Source: Bimuria novae-zelandiae CBS 107.79 (taxonomy: Eukaryota > Ascomycota > Dothideomycetes > Pleosporales > Didymosphaeriaceae). Taken from it: DNA of 64,000 nt. This document shows positions 1-9,254 of the stretch, piece by piece. The stretch covers positions 160,183 through 224,182 of the forward strand of contig ML976767.1 of NCBI GenBank assembly GCA_010015655.1, read 5' to 3'. The notes beneath the pieces were generated by a model, which made no database searches, was not told where the DNA came from, and saw nothing but the letters and a program-made list of their open reading frames with translations. Positions within the stretch are counted from its first letter, which is position 1; every line of letters starts with the position of its first letter. Both the position numbers and the translations under genes were made by a program.

Positions 1-574
1 ATAGTATACTAAGGTGAACTATAGGACACCGGCACGGCAAGGATTTCTACTATTAAAAAGTTATAACTTAAAGCCTACCTGCAAGAATTCCCTCGTATAA
101 AAGTAGACTAGACACTAAGCAAGGAGAGTATTAGCTTTAGAGGATAAAGATTAATAGGATTAGTTAGTACTATATAGATTACTAATTTAGTTAGTAATGT
201 GACGTACTATATCCTAAACACTCTAACACTATTCCTACTATCTCTTGTAAATGCAGACTGAATAGGTGCGTACTTTAATAATGTGCAGAATATAATTATA
301 CGAAGTAATGGCAATACTATTCCTATTATACGAAAATTGGGTTATCTATTCTTTAACGTATAAAAGGAGGAATTAATGTCCTTCTTTACTAAACAGGAAC
401 TTTAATAGCTATATAGAAGATTTAGCTATCCTCGTACGAAACGACTTTACACAATGCTTAAGCACGCTAGACATAACGTTAATCCCTTTATACTTAAGGA
501 GATTAAGAAGTTCTACTATATATATTAGCTGCATAATCTAGCCCCATAAAGATTTAAGTTTACTATTAAGGATA
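1..574 (+). mobile_element. Ty1/copia retrotransposon remnant, integrase N-terminal part
   Basis: TA-rich, RIP-degraded DNA. From about 385 the plus strand reads as a copia-type pre-integrase/zinc-binding region (an RFGHPS-like opening near 420 is degraded; RLYTMLKHARHNVNP can be read near 435-480, then a RFKFTIKD stretch at about 550-574). The frame continues directly at 2423 on the other side of the Fot1 element, so the two pieces are one copia copy split by a later insertion. The 5' LTR and gag lie outside the window. Numerous TAA/TAG stops make it non-functional. Confidence 0.75.
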
Positions 575-577
575 ACG

Positions 578-617
578 TGGTTCACCACCGAGCGGGCCAA
601 CCCCACCGAGCGGGCCA
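578..617 (+). repeat. Left terminal inverted repeat of the Fot1-like element
   Basis: Forty bases identical to the reverse complement of 2380-2419. Each arm contains the 15-mer CCACCGAGCGGGCCA twice (585-599 and 603-617), 18 bp apart, a possible double transposase-binding site. Confidence 0.95.
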
Positions 618-1289
618 CTTTTTAAAAGTTAGTCTATTGCGAAGCGCCTCCTACAACATCACTATAATTTAATATAATTCGCAGAACATAGAAATACTAT
701 TCAGACTTATTGCTATTAGATGCATCTATAATTTCTACTGCGCAGGTGCGAGCGTTGTGGCCAGCTTCGCCGTAACGTCCGCAGCGCCTCTGCCCACGCA
801 CCCTCTTTACAGACTCTTCACCCTCCTTTTGCCCACTACTATCCTTTTTAGCTATTAAATTAACTACCTCTCTTACTATAAGTGTCTTAGCTGCCTGAAT
901 ATACTTCCTCTTTTAACTTTTTACCTCTATTATTATCTTTACTGTCTTGCGAAGCCTTGCTATTTTCTATTATATTAACACTATTTCGTGCCCTATTAAT
1001 GCAACACCTTTGTTAAGCTGCTTAATAGCTCTAAGAAGCGGAGAAACTAGTAAATCTCTGTATTTCTATACACGCTTACAAACTAGCGTTAACTAAGCCT
1101 CTATCTTGCGGAGGTTACTTAGTGTTTTTAATTCCTATAGGGTGTCCTTTGCGTTAGGTAGAGTTAGCGTACAAAGAACCATATTAAGTCTTAATAACAC
1201 CGCCTCTAGGTCGTATAGGACTAATCTAGCACCTCTAAAGCCTGCGCAGATGTTCGCCTTTATTATTACTTTTTTTAAAAGCTACTTTA

Positions 1290-2290
1290 AAGGCTAGTAG
1301 AAAGGCCTCCTTCTTAATCTACTTAGTACCGTACTATGCCAAGCTACTAATCTTATTGCTATACGCCCGCTTTAAAGGCGAAAAACAACCCACATTAAGT
1401 GGCTACAAGAGGTGTGATAAGTGTAGAGGTATATAGAGAATAATAATCTTCTGTTCCTTATAGTATTTGTGGAATTCGTGTGAGTAGTGGCTCTCGTGGT
1501 TATCTATAATTAGTAGCTAGTGTGCACCCAAACTACGCGCCTTAGTATAGGTATTAAAGTGCCTTAGCTAGGCAAGGCTAAGCTTATTTAACGTCTAGCT
1601 ATTAGAACTAACTTTAATAACCTAGTCTTAGGGTAGATTATGGAACTAGGACGTAATTAGAACCTTGCTAAGGAAGATAAGAAAGGGTAGTAGAGCCTAG
1701 CCTTTAGCGCTAACACCCTAAATATTAGTAACCTACTTACGATTACTAGGTTAAATCTTTTTTAGGTTGCTTCGCTTCTTAGAGCCTGTAAAGACTATCT
1801 AACCCTATATTACCCCTATTATAAAGCCTGTCTCGTCGAAGTTATACGTGTCGTTATTAGCGATACCGTACTTAGCCTTAGTATTAGTAACTAGCTCGAA
1901 CTAGGGCGTTATAATACGTAGATCTTCGTTTAGGGCTTACTAATAATTATATAGATAGCTCCTTTAAAGCTTAATTTCTAGCGTACGCGTCTTAAGCCTG
2001 TCTACTTAATACTTATTAATAGGCTATCCACCGCGCTTAGCAAGTAAATTATTAGCTATATCTTAGACTATATCCCTTATTGCACCTATTCCTCGCTAGT
2101 TAAGCTTAAGTATACGTTAGACTAAAGCCTCCTTCTCTAGCTTAGTTAGCTTCTTTAAGTTGGGCTCGCGATTGCGTTAAGAGAGGGCTCCTTAGCGTTG
2201 TTATTATACTATTATTTAAGGCACGCTAAAGGCTATAATAACGCGTCTTTTACTCTTATTACGATTTTTAATTATAGCTTAGATAGCAAG
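1290..2290 (-). pseudogene. Fot1/pogo transposase (CENP-B HTH plus DDE_1), broken
   Basis: Read on the minus strand. Near 2170-2000 there is a CENP-B/HTH-like N-terminus (LEKEALVQRILKL followed by DIANNLLAKRGG). The DDE_1 core is clear: YNFDETGFIIGV at about 1815-1845 (first Asp), LLIIDNHESH at about 1485-1513 (second Asp), then PLNVGCFSPLKRAY at about 1360-1402, where the usual third acidic residue (PLDVG in the family) reads Asn, a GAT-to-AAT change of the RIP type. In-frame stops interrupt it throughout, so no protein is made. Confidence 0.85.
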
Positions 2291-2379
2291 CTATAGTGCG
2301 CTTTTAGTATAAGGTTATTGCGCGTTATGTTGTGATGGCATTGTGGTATAAGCTAGAGGTGGGCTGCATTTAGCAAAGT

Positions 2380-2419
2380 TGGCCCGCTCGGTGGGGTTGG
2401 CCCGCTCGGTGGTGAACCA
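2380..2419 (-). repeat. Right terminal inverted repeat of the Fot1-like element
   Basis: Exact reverse complement of 578-617, again with the doubled 15-bp unit, followed by AGT and then the TA target copy at 2423-2424. Confidence 0.95.
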
Positions 2420-2422
2420 AGT

Positions 2423-5404
2423 TAATTTATACTTTAATTACGAGATAGTAATTAACGTTATATAAATTAGCAACTAAGACGCACTCTACATAATTAATAT
2501 AGATATATTATTTTAAGTAGCAACCTTTTTAAAATTAATGTCTGCACGAGATACCTGGGACGCGCTATACAAGTGTTAGATTAACACGTACTAAGGCCTA
2601 CCTAATTACATTATATATAACCCTAGTACGAACTTTGCGTCTAAAGACTTCCGGAACCGCGCGAAGATTATAAGAGCAACGTGTTAATAGATACTAGTTA
2701 AGGCTTACTAGGCTATAGGGAAGATTGAACGCGCGCACGCGCTATTACAACGCGCGTATAATATCCTCCGTGTAAAATTAAATAATTGTATAAATAATAA
2801 GTTAGTGTTATAGATAGCTATTAAAGCCCTTAATAATATAGCAGGACTAAACGGTCTCGTACCTACATTACTTATATTTAGAACGTACCTAAGAATTAAC
2901 ATGGATTCTGCACTATCTCCTAATATTGTTACGCGAGCTAATGCTATACAAAAGGCAATAAGGATACTTTAAAGTAAAAGGGTAAAAGTTAATATTAATC
3001 GTGCGATTAATACTTAGAATAGCCTAACCTCGCACGAAGTGCTAAATTTTCTACTTAGTTTAAAAGTAATAATATAGCGTGAGAAGAAAGGATAGCTTAG
3101 GCTATACAAGATAAAAGGAATTAAAGATTAGGACATTATTATTAAGCTAAAAAACGGTCTAGTAAAATTCTAAGCTATATAAGTTAAGCTATATTACCGT
3201 GCAGAGAATAAGGAATAATCTGTATAAGACTTGCTAGACCTAGACAAACCAGCTCTTGTACGAAGGGATCCTCCATAAGTATAAAAGAGAGGTTGACCAC
3301 GCAAGCAACTAGTGTTAATAAAGAAAGTAACTTTATATAATCTACTAGTAAAAAACATAGTGTTAGATTTATTGTACAAACTAGATCTAGAGCTAGCGCT
3401 ATAATTAGTTAAGAGAGGACGTGGAAGACTGCGCAAGAATCCTATATAAGATATAATATTCCTTACCTAGAAGGAGAAGGATAATTATACGTTAGTAATT
3501 AAACTCTGCGTAGATAGTGTGATTACAACACCTAGGGAACTATTTAAAAAGTTAAACTGTATAGAAATAGAGAGCCTAATTATAGGAGACACTTTTAAGG
3601 TGCTTACGTATAATCTATCTATTTACAAGGGACGAATCTTTAACCTTCGCCTTGTACGCGAAATAAAAGGGAAATTAACACAGCTATACGAAAAATCACG
3701 ACTTGTTTTTGCAGGGCATTTAGATAAGGAAAAGAAGGAGATCCTCACACAGTCTCCTACAATTTAAAGAATAAGCCAGAGGCTAATCCTGGCTATTGGC
3801 CCATCACTAATGGCTTCGTACGGTATGCACTGTGAGCTACGCGATATCACCCAGGCGTACGTACAGTCAACAGATAGACTCACACGAACGTTGTTCGCAC
3901 GACCACTAAGAGAACTCCGTGAGAGTTTTCCTCCGCGCACGATATTTAGAGTTGTGCGGCCACTATACGGCGCAGCAGAATCTGGCCTGTATTGGTTCAA
4001 GACATATCACAACTACCATAAGGACAAACTTCGCATGGAAACCTCCTCGTACAATCCATGCCTATTAATTACGCATAAAGGTATAACAACGTTTAGAATT
4101 ATAGGGCTATAAATAGACAATACCCTTAGTATTATCACGACTAATTTCGCGCGACGTAAAGAAAAAGAGCTATAAAAGGCTAAGTTCTACGTAAAGCCTA
4201 AGATAATTTTATTATATAAATAGCCTGTAGAATTTAATAGAGGGAAGATCTAGCTCGTACAAGACAACACTATAATCTTGTTAAATTAGAAGGGACAAGC
4301 TAGGAACCTCTATATAGTAGACCTAAACGCAGAGGGCGCCGCGTAGAAGTACATTAAATAGCGCGCACGAGGTGCCTATATTACATTAGTATATTAACCT
4401 AAGGTAGCATTTAACTTGTCTACTATTACTTAAGCTATGTTGCCGTCGCACGACGATATTAAGGCATTAAATATATAAATCTAATAGCAAATTAATAACT
4501 AGAATTAAGGACTATTATACGTACTACTTAATTTCTCTTATACGAAGTTGTTTATTTTCACTAATAAATTATTCGCGAATAATAAGGACCTAAGTTTATA
4601 GCTTAGCTTCTTTATTATTCTTAGGACTAAGTAGCATACTAGGAACTTATACGACTTTAAAATTACGGGCAATATCGTATACTAGAACTCCTCTAAGTGT
4701 AAACGCGTTACCCGCTCTATACTAGCTAGTAAGCTATACGGAATAGTAGGAGGATTTAACTGCGCGATTGCACTAAGCACGATAATTAATTAGATTACAC
4801 GTACGCTTAGAATACCTCTAGTACCTTTTATAATATACATGGATTTAAGATCTCTTTATAAATGTCTTGTAAAGCTTAGTACAACAAACGAGAAGAGGCT
4901 TATAATTAATATTATATTAATTCGAGAATTGTACGAAAAGAGGGAGATCACAGAAATTAGGTAGATTAATAGTAAGGACAACCTAGTAGATACTTATGTA
5001 AAGAAGGCGCTAAACTCTGTGCTTAAAAAACTAATCTTATATAATTAACTAACTATAAGAGTTAAAGCGTTAGTTAACAGACTTAAGCCTATATAAGAGG
5101 GGGAAAAGGGCGCTATAAAGTAAACGCTTTATACGCGCAGGATAAAACAGGGCAAAAATTAGTAAGGTCTATATAAAGGAAAAAGAAAAGTTACTAGTGT
5201 CTAAATAGTAGTAGTTACGTAGACTAGATGCACACGGATCTCTATGCGTAAGATCTGGAAGGGTACGGATCTCCGTGCACAGAGACTAGGAATATATTAA
5301 CCCTTTCCTTCGTACAATAGACAGGGAGAAGTAATCAACACCAGTTACACCGTGCAAACCTTTCTGCCTCGTACGCAATTGCTAGCAGAGAGTCCATTTA
5401 ACAA
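2423..5404 (+). mobile_element. Ty1/copia retrotransposon remnant: integrase, reverse transcriptase, RNase H, probable 3' LTR
   Basis: Continuation of the copia copy at 1-574. Integrase core-like sequence runs from about 2423 to 3030 (SARDTWDALYKC near 2540). The RVT_2 reverse transcriptase is best kept at 3519-4112: RDITQAYVQSTDR, then RVVRPLYGAAESGLYWF near 3950-4000. Just past it the family's catalytic Asp-Asp pair reads Asp-Asn (IDNTLSIIT at about 4115), a RIP-type change. Copia RNase H follows at about 4650-5050 (SKCKRVTRSILASKLYG; MDLRSLYKCLVKL). A purine-rich stretch at about 5095-5110 may be the polypurine tract and 5110-5404 the 3' LTR, but no matching 5' LTR is in the window. Confidence 0.85.
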
Positions 5405-5843
5405 ATTCTATAATAAACTATAGAATAACTAACTAGGAGATTTACTAATCTATTATAAGAGATATACTTGTAGTATATTAAGTTAATTACGAGGAGTAAG
5501 AGAAGTATAGAGAAATTATTAAACTATATACTATCTATCTTAGTTTTTACTATTATCTAAATTGCTATTATAGTCCTGCTAAGCTATTATAGTCCCTAGG
5601 ACTCCTATAGTCCCTTAGACTCTCGTAGTCCCTTGGACTTCCGTAGTCCCTTGGACTTCCGTAGTCCCTTAGACTCTTGTAGTCCCTTGGACTTCTCGCT
5701 TAGGCGGGACTATATTACGTAACTACTAACCTAAGCTGCCCCGCGTCTTCGTGTGTTACCGCGACTTAGTTATTTTGCTAATAATTACTTCTTTAGCGTA
5801 ATTGTCTAGTTTCCTTGTTCCTGTGGGGTTCGTGATCGTAATA
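5405..5843 (-). repeat. Repeat R, copy 1 (LTR-like, contains 18-bp tandem array)
   Basis: Reverse complement of a second copy that is split between 36324-36446 and 44021-44264. Read on the minus strand it begins TATTACGATCACGAACCC, where copy 2 has TGTTACGATC, so it may be an LTR of an unseen element. It lies between the copia remnant and a truncated gypsy element. No target duplication was found for this copy. Confidence 0.7.
5590..5697 (+). repeat. 18-bp tandem repeat, six units
   Basis: Units start at 5590, 5608, 5626, 5644, 5662 and 5680. The typical unit is TAGTCCCTTGGACTTCCG, with a near-palindromic GTCCNNNGGAC core. Repeat R copy 2 (around 44050-44100) has only about two degenerate units, so the array has expanded or contracted. 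Confidence 0.9.
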
Positions 5844-6185
5844 CTATAATAATATTTTTATCTTTATCGCGGGTTGCAGACTGCGCGTAATTTTTTTATT
5901 TTATAAATATATATCCTCCGCGTTACTTATCTATTTTTCTAGCTTAGTTAATAAGTTCCTCTAGGTTGTTAGGCTTCTCTTAGTAGACTAATTTGTCCTT
6001 AATAGCTTACTTAAGCCTATTATAGTAGGTAATTATAAGTAGAGCGTTGCCCTATTTAACTAATTTTACTCTAATCTATTTAAACTCTAGCGTATAAAGT
6101 ACTATTAACTTTTCTTAGCGTAGACGTTAAAGGCGAATCTTAGCCTAGTGTTCTTTATTAATCGTGCTAAATATATCTTTTATAG

Positions 6186-6385
6186 TGTCGGTATACACAT
6201 ATCCCATCGCCTGAGGCTGCTTGATGCTGCCTAACGTACTGCCTCGATCCTACTTCGGTCCGACTCGCACCGAGCCCATGTATACCTTCGTAGCACCCAC
6301 GTTCATAGATAGAATATACCAATAGCAATATACAAGATATTCGTTGCTGTTATCACCCGTACGATCGTACAAAGGCCTACCAACA
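6186..6385. mobile_element. Solo LTR, 200 bp, with 5-bp target duplication
   Basis: The sequence begins TGTCGGTA and ends TACCAACA (TG...CA with short terminal inverted repeats) and is flanked by TATAG at 6181-6185 and 6386-6390. Removing it rejoins the gypsy gag region. It is GC-balanced and unmutated while the host element is RIP-degraded, so it is younger or was too short to be mutated. No second copy was seen in the window. Confidence 0.85.
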
Positions 6386-6829
6386 TATAGCGTTATAAAA
6401 AGTTTCCTAATTCTTTATAGCTTCCTTTATAGTGTTATCGCAATCCTTAAGTTTATTATTTTTAAGAAAGTTCTTAATTATTAGCCTAGGCTACTTTACT
6501 ACTTTACCTTGCATATTTATGCAGGTAACTAAAATTTTATTTTAATTAGTTTTAAACTTTCCTAGGTTGTATTAGATAAATAACTCTATAGTTATTAAGA
6601 ATGTTACTAGATAATCCTTCCCGTTATAAGGCTTAGGCTTAAGAACTTTTAGGTACTACTTTACGTCTTCCTAAATACTTATCTTATTATTTATCTAATT
6701 AATAATTTTTTAAAGTTATATAATTTATGCTGCCTGCTTAGCCATAATTTCTCTTAGAGTCCTCTCTAGGGTTGGCGCTATAGCTAGAGTGCTAGGTCCT
6801 ACTATGTTATACTTAGTAGGTAGTTAAAG

Positions 6830-7275
6830 TGTTATAAGGCGCTTATACCTTAGTCTAATCTAAATTAGAATAGTAAAGCTATAGTAGTATTTTATAAATT
6901 ATTTAATAGTATAAGTTAATACGACACTTAGCGCGTGGCTATATAATTTAATCTTATAATAAATAAGATAACTATTAGTTTATGTAGAAGAACGTACTTA
7001 TATAAAAGATATTTTAGTTAACTATAAGGAGCGTATAAAGGAAATTATCCTATATATATATCCTCCTTATCCTATAGAGTCTCATGGTATCCCACGTCCT
7101 AGCCTCATGGGATCCCATGGGATATCTTAGGACGTCACGTGATCGGGGTCACGTGGTCCTATAATGTCCCATGGTCTTGGCGTCTGAGACAGCCTGGGAC
7201 ATTACGTAAGCCAAGGTGAGGCCTGATTGCCGTTATAAGGCTTGTCGTCCCACCGTCGACCTCTGGACCGTAATA
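6830..7275 (-). repeat. Gypsy family-2 LTR, 446 bp
   Basis: Reverse-complement match to 53358-53807. Minus-strand start is TATTAC (TGTTAC in the other copy, a RIP-type G-to-A) and end TAACA. Its U3 carries several GGGAC/GTCCC motifs and two CACGTG boxes (7134-7156). Confidence 0.85.
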
Positions 7276-7793
7276 CTAGCAATAATTATAAAATTTATAT
7301 AATATAGGTTAATAATTACTCTCTTACTAGTAAGAAGAGCTTTAAGTAGTAAAAATATATAACTTAACTAAATAAATACTTTAATAATTTTTATAAAAAT
7401 AAACTTACTACGTTAGCGTCCCCTAATTTAGTAGCTTTACTCTAAGATCCACACTGCTAGTAGACAGAGATAAGGCAGAAACGTTACCTAATCGTCTACA
7501 AAATGGCCGTAGATCACCTCTCCGTGCCAGCCACCTCGTGCGACTGCGAGCGCTGTTTCTCCTCCGCCAAACTTACAGTCACGTGCGATCGCAACTCACT
7601 GTCCCCAGCGGTGATAGAAGCTCTCCAGATTCAAAAGAACTGGCTAAGGAGAGACGCCGTCACGAGTTACCTCACCCAGCTGGTTGCCCACATCGTCAAG
7701 TAGGATGGAGAGCAGCAGAGGGAGCAGAAGGAGGGCGATGACGTCGCCAAAGAGCTCCCCAGCGACCTCTCCACCAAGGCCCTTCCCGATTAG
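7276..7793 (+). pseudogene. hAT transposase remnant with C-terminal dimerisation domain
   Basis: The plus strand from about 7460 reads as the C-terminal hAT dimerisation region: MAVDHLSVPATSCDCERCFS, then SSAKLTVTCDRNSLSPAVIE and ALQIQKNWLRRD (7503-7670). This matches the CERxFS...LSPxxxEAxxxxKxW pattern of fungal hAT transposases. The frame runs into TAG at 7701-7703 and continues in frame to TAG at 7791-7793; the first TAG may be a mutated Gln codon. Upstream (7276-7460) is TA-rich and degraded. The N-terminal half and inverted repeats were not found. Confidence 0.8.
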
Positions 7794-7956
7794 GCAATTT
7801 ATATATACTCTACGGCCCGTACGGCCAGAAATTGGACCTCTACGCTGTACGTAACGCACCTCCCTCACTGCCTTGGTGTTCCGTACGTACGTATTTCCCC
7901 CTATTACCCGCACCAACGTACAGGAGCTCGGTGCGGTGCGGAGTACTGTACGTTGA

Positions 7957-8511
7957 AAGCGCTGCTACCACGAGCCTTGCCTTCGCCCCTGGCTGATGGA
8001 CAACACGACTGCGCGAATCGTCACGTGCCCCCTCTGCCGTGAGCAGCTCTTCTAGAACCCGAACCATGTGCCCGCGGACCTGGAAGTTCCCAAAGGACTT
8101 ACAATACCTGATTCATACACTGCCCTTGCGGTTGCGGTTGCTAACACGTACACTACGACGCAAGCACCTAGGACGGAGCAGCAGCAGGCGTCCTACGAGC
8201 AAGCGGGTGAATTTGCGGGCGAGTGACTGGCGGCTGGTGGCGTGAGCCGTATGATTCAGCTGCAGAACGAGGTGATGGAGTATCAGGACCGTGGCGAGGC
8301 TGCTCCAGAGCAGCTGGAGAACCAGCCAATGAACTTCGAGAGTTCCTACTCGATAGGCAGCGTCGCGCTAATGATGCGATGCACGACTCTTTTAACTAAC
8401 CAGGGTCTAGAGTCCAGGGAACCGATGACTACACCAGAGATGACTTGGAGATTCTTGGTTCGTCAATGGTCATGTTTTCATCCATTGTCGAATCTTTTGA
8501 CGATTAGCTAG
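7957..8511 (+). pseudogene. RING-type zinc finger gene fragment with two in-frame stops
   Basis: One plus-strand frame reads KRCYHEPCLRPWLMDN and then TCPLCREQLF (8023-8052), the second half of a RING finger (Y-H-x2-C ... C-P-x-C). It continues for about 150 codons of GC-balanced, coding-like sequence (GLTIPDSYTALAVAVANTY; MIQLQNEVMEYQDRGEAAP) through TAG at 8053-8055 and TGA at 8224-8226 to a stop at 8509-8511. TAG could come from CAG and TGA from CGA by C-to-T changes. The first RING cysteines are missing; an upstream TGA at 7954 and the hAT remnant mark where the gene was cut. It is only loosely similar to the intact RING gene at 17136. Confidence 0.55.
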
Positions 8512-9254
8512 CATCGGTCCAGATTGTGCTACGTCCTACATCTTAGGGACCTTTGCTCGATTTTTGAACAGCAGTTTTCTCAGCACGCACGCGATCTTTT
8601 CCGGGAAAGCGAGCCCCAATCTTCGGGCTTTTCTCTTATCGTCAATAAACGACCTTGTCTAGTCTTGGAATATTCTTGAACAGCGAGCAATAGTGAACTA
8701 GCTTTCTTTCCGCTCTTTTATATAAAGTCTCTTTTCAATCGAAAACCAATCTCACCCTAACTTCTCTAATTCTATTTGATCTTGGTAGCAGGCCGTGTTT
8801 TCAAATGTTGCATTCCAGTATCGCCAGCGTCCAAAGTGCAAAGGCGTTTAACGTAATAGGTCCTGTCCTTGATTAGACTGTGAATGAAACATGACAGGAA
8901 AATTTTGCTGCCATGAATTCAATCTGCCACCGAGTTTGAGCACATTTGAAGTCACGTGATTACTAAGATAAGAACAAAGTTGGTATGTCACCAAAAATGA
9001 TTGGTCCATGGACCCGATATGTCACCGCCAAGGCGGCTAAGATAGACCTCAACTGCATATCGCGCCTGCTTTCGATTTTCAATCAAGTATGTAGTGGAGT
9101 AGCAAATATTTAAGAATCAATATCCAGATAAAAGGCCCCTGTGTGATATACGGCCCCGTTTGTTTATTTGAAGTCGAAAGGCACCTTGCTCGATTGTGAT
9201 AATAACAACACAATCCAACCCCAACACTTTTCGACGTACTTGATCTAGGGTATC
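8512..9254. other. Intergenic region upstream of the metal ATPase gene
   Basis: GC-balanced DNA with no supported coding region. It contains TCACGTGA at 8952-8959 and a TATA-like TATTTAAG at 9107-9114, about 145 bp before the ATPase start codon, which may be its promoter. Confidence 0.5.

Larger units (their letters stand above)
575..2422 (-). mobile_element. Fot1/pogo-type DNA transposon, RIP-degraded
   Basis: 1848-bp element flanked by TA on both sides (573-574 and 2423-2424), as expected of Tc1/mariner-pogo insertion. A 40-bp perfect inverted repeat (578-617 against 2380-2419) marks the ends; with one mismatch it extends to 575 and 2422. The transposase is on the minus strand. The element sits inside the integrase frame of a copia element, so it arrived later. 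The interior is TA-rich with many stops while the termini are GC-rich and unmutated. Confidence 0.9.
5844..7275 (-). mobile_element. Truncated Ty3/gypsy retrotransposon: 5' LTR and gag
   Basis: Minus-strand orientation: LTR at 7275-6830, then a gag-like region down to about 5870, where the copy ends against repeat R. The gag reads as retrotransposon gag (for example a KPNNLEELIN segment followed by KID near 5925-5975), with RIP stops. The LTR matches the LTR at 53358-53807 over its whole length, so both belong to one family. A 200-bp solo LTR of another family interrupts gag at 6186-6385. Confidence 0.75.

Noticed and set aside
5590..5697. Tandem array considered as CRISPR
   Set aside because: Units are contiguous without spacers, in a fungal LTR-like repeat with no cas genes.
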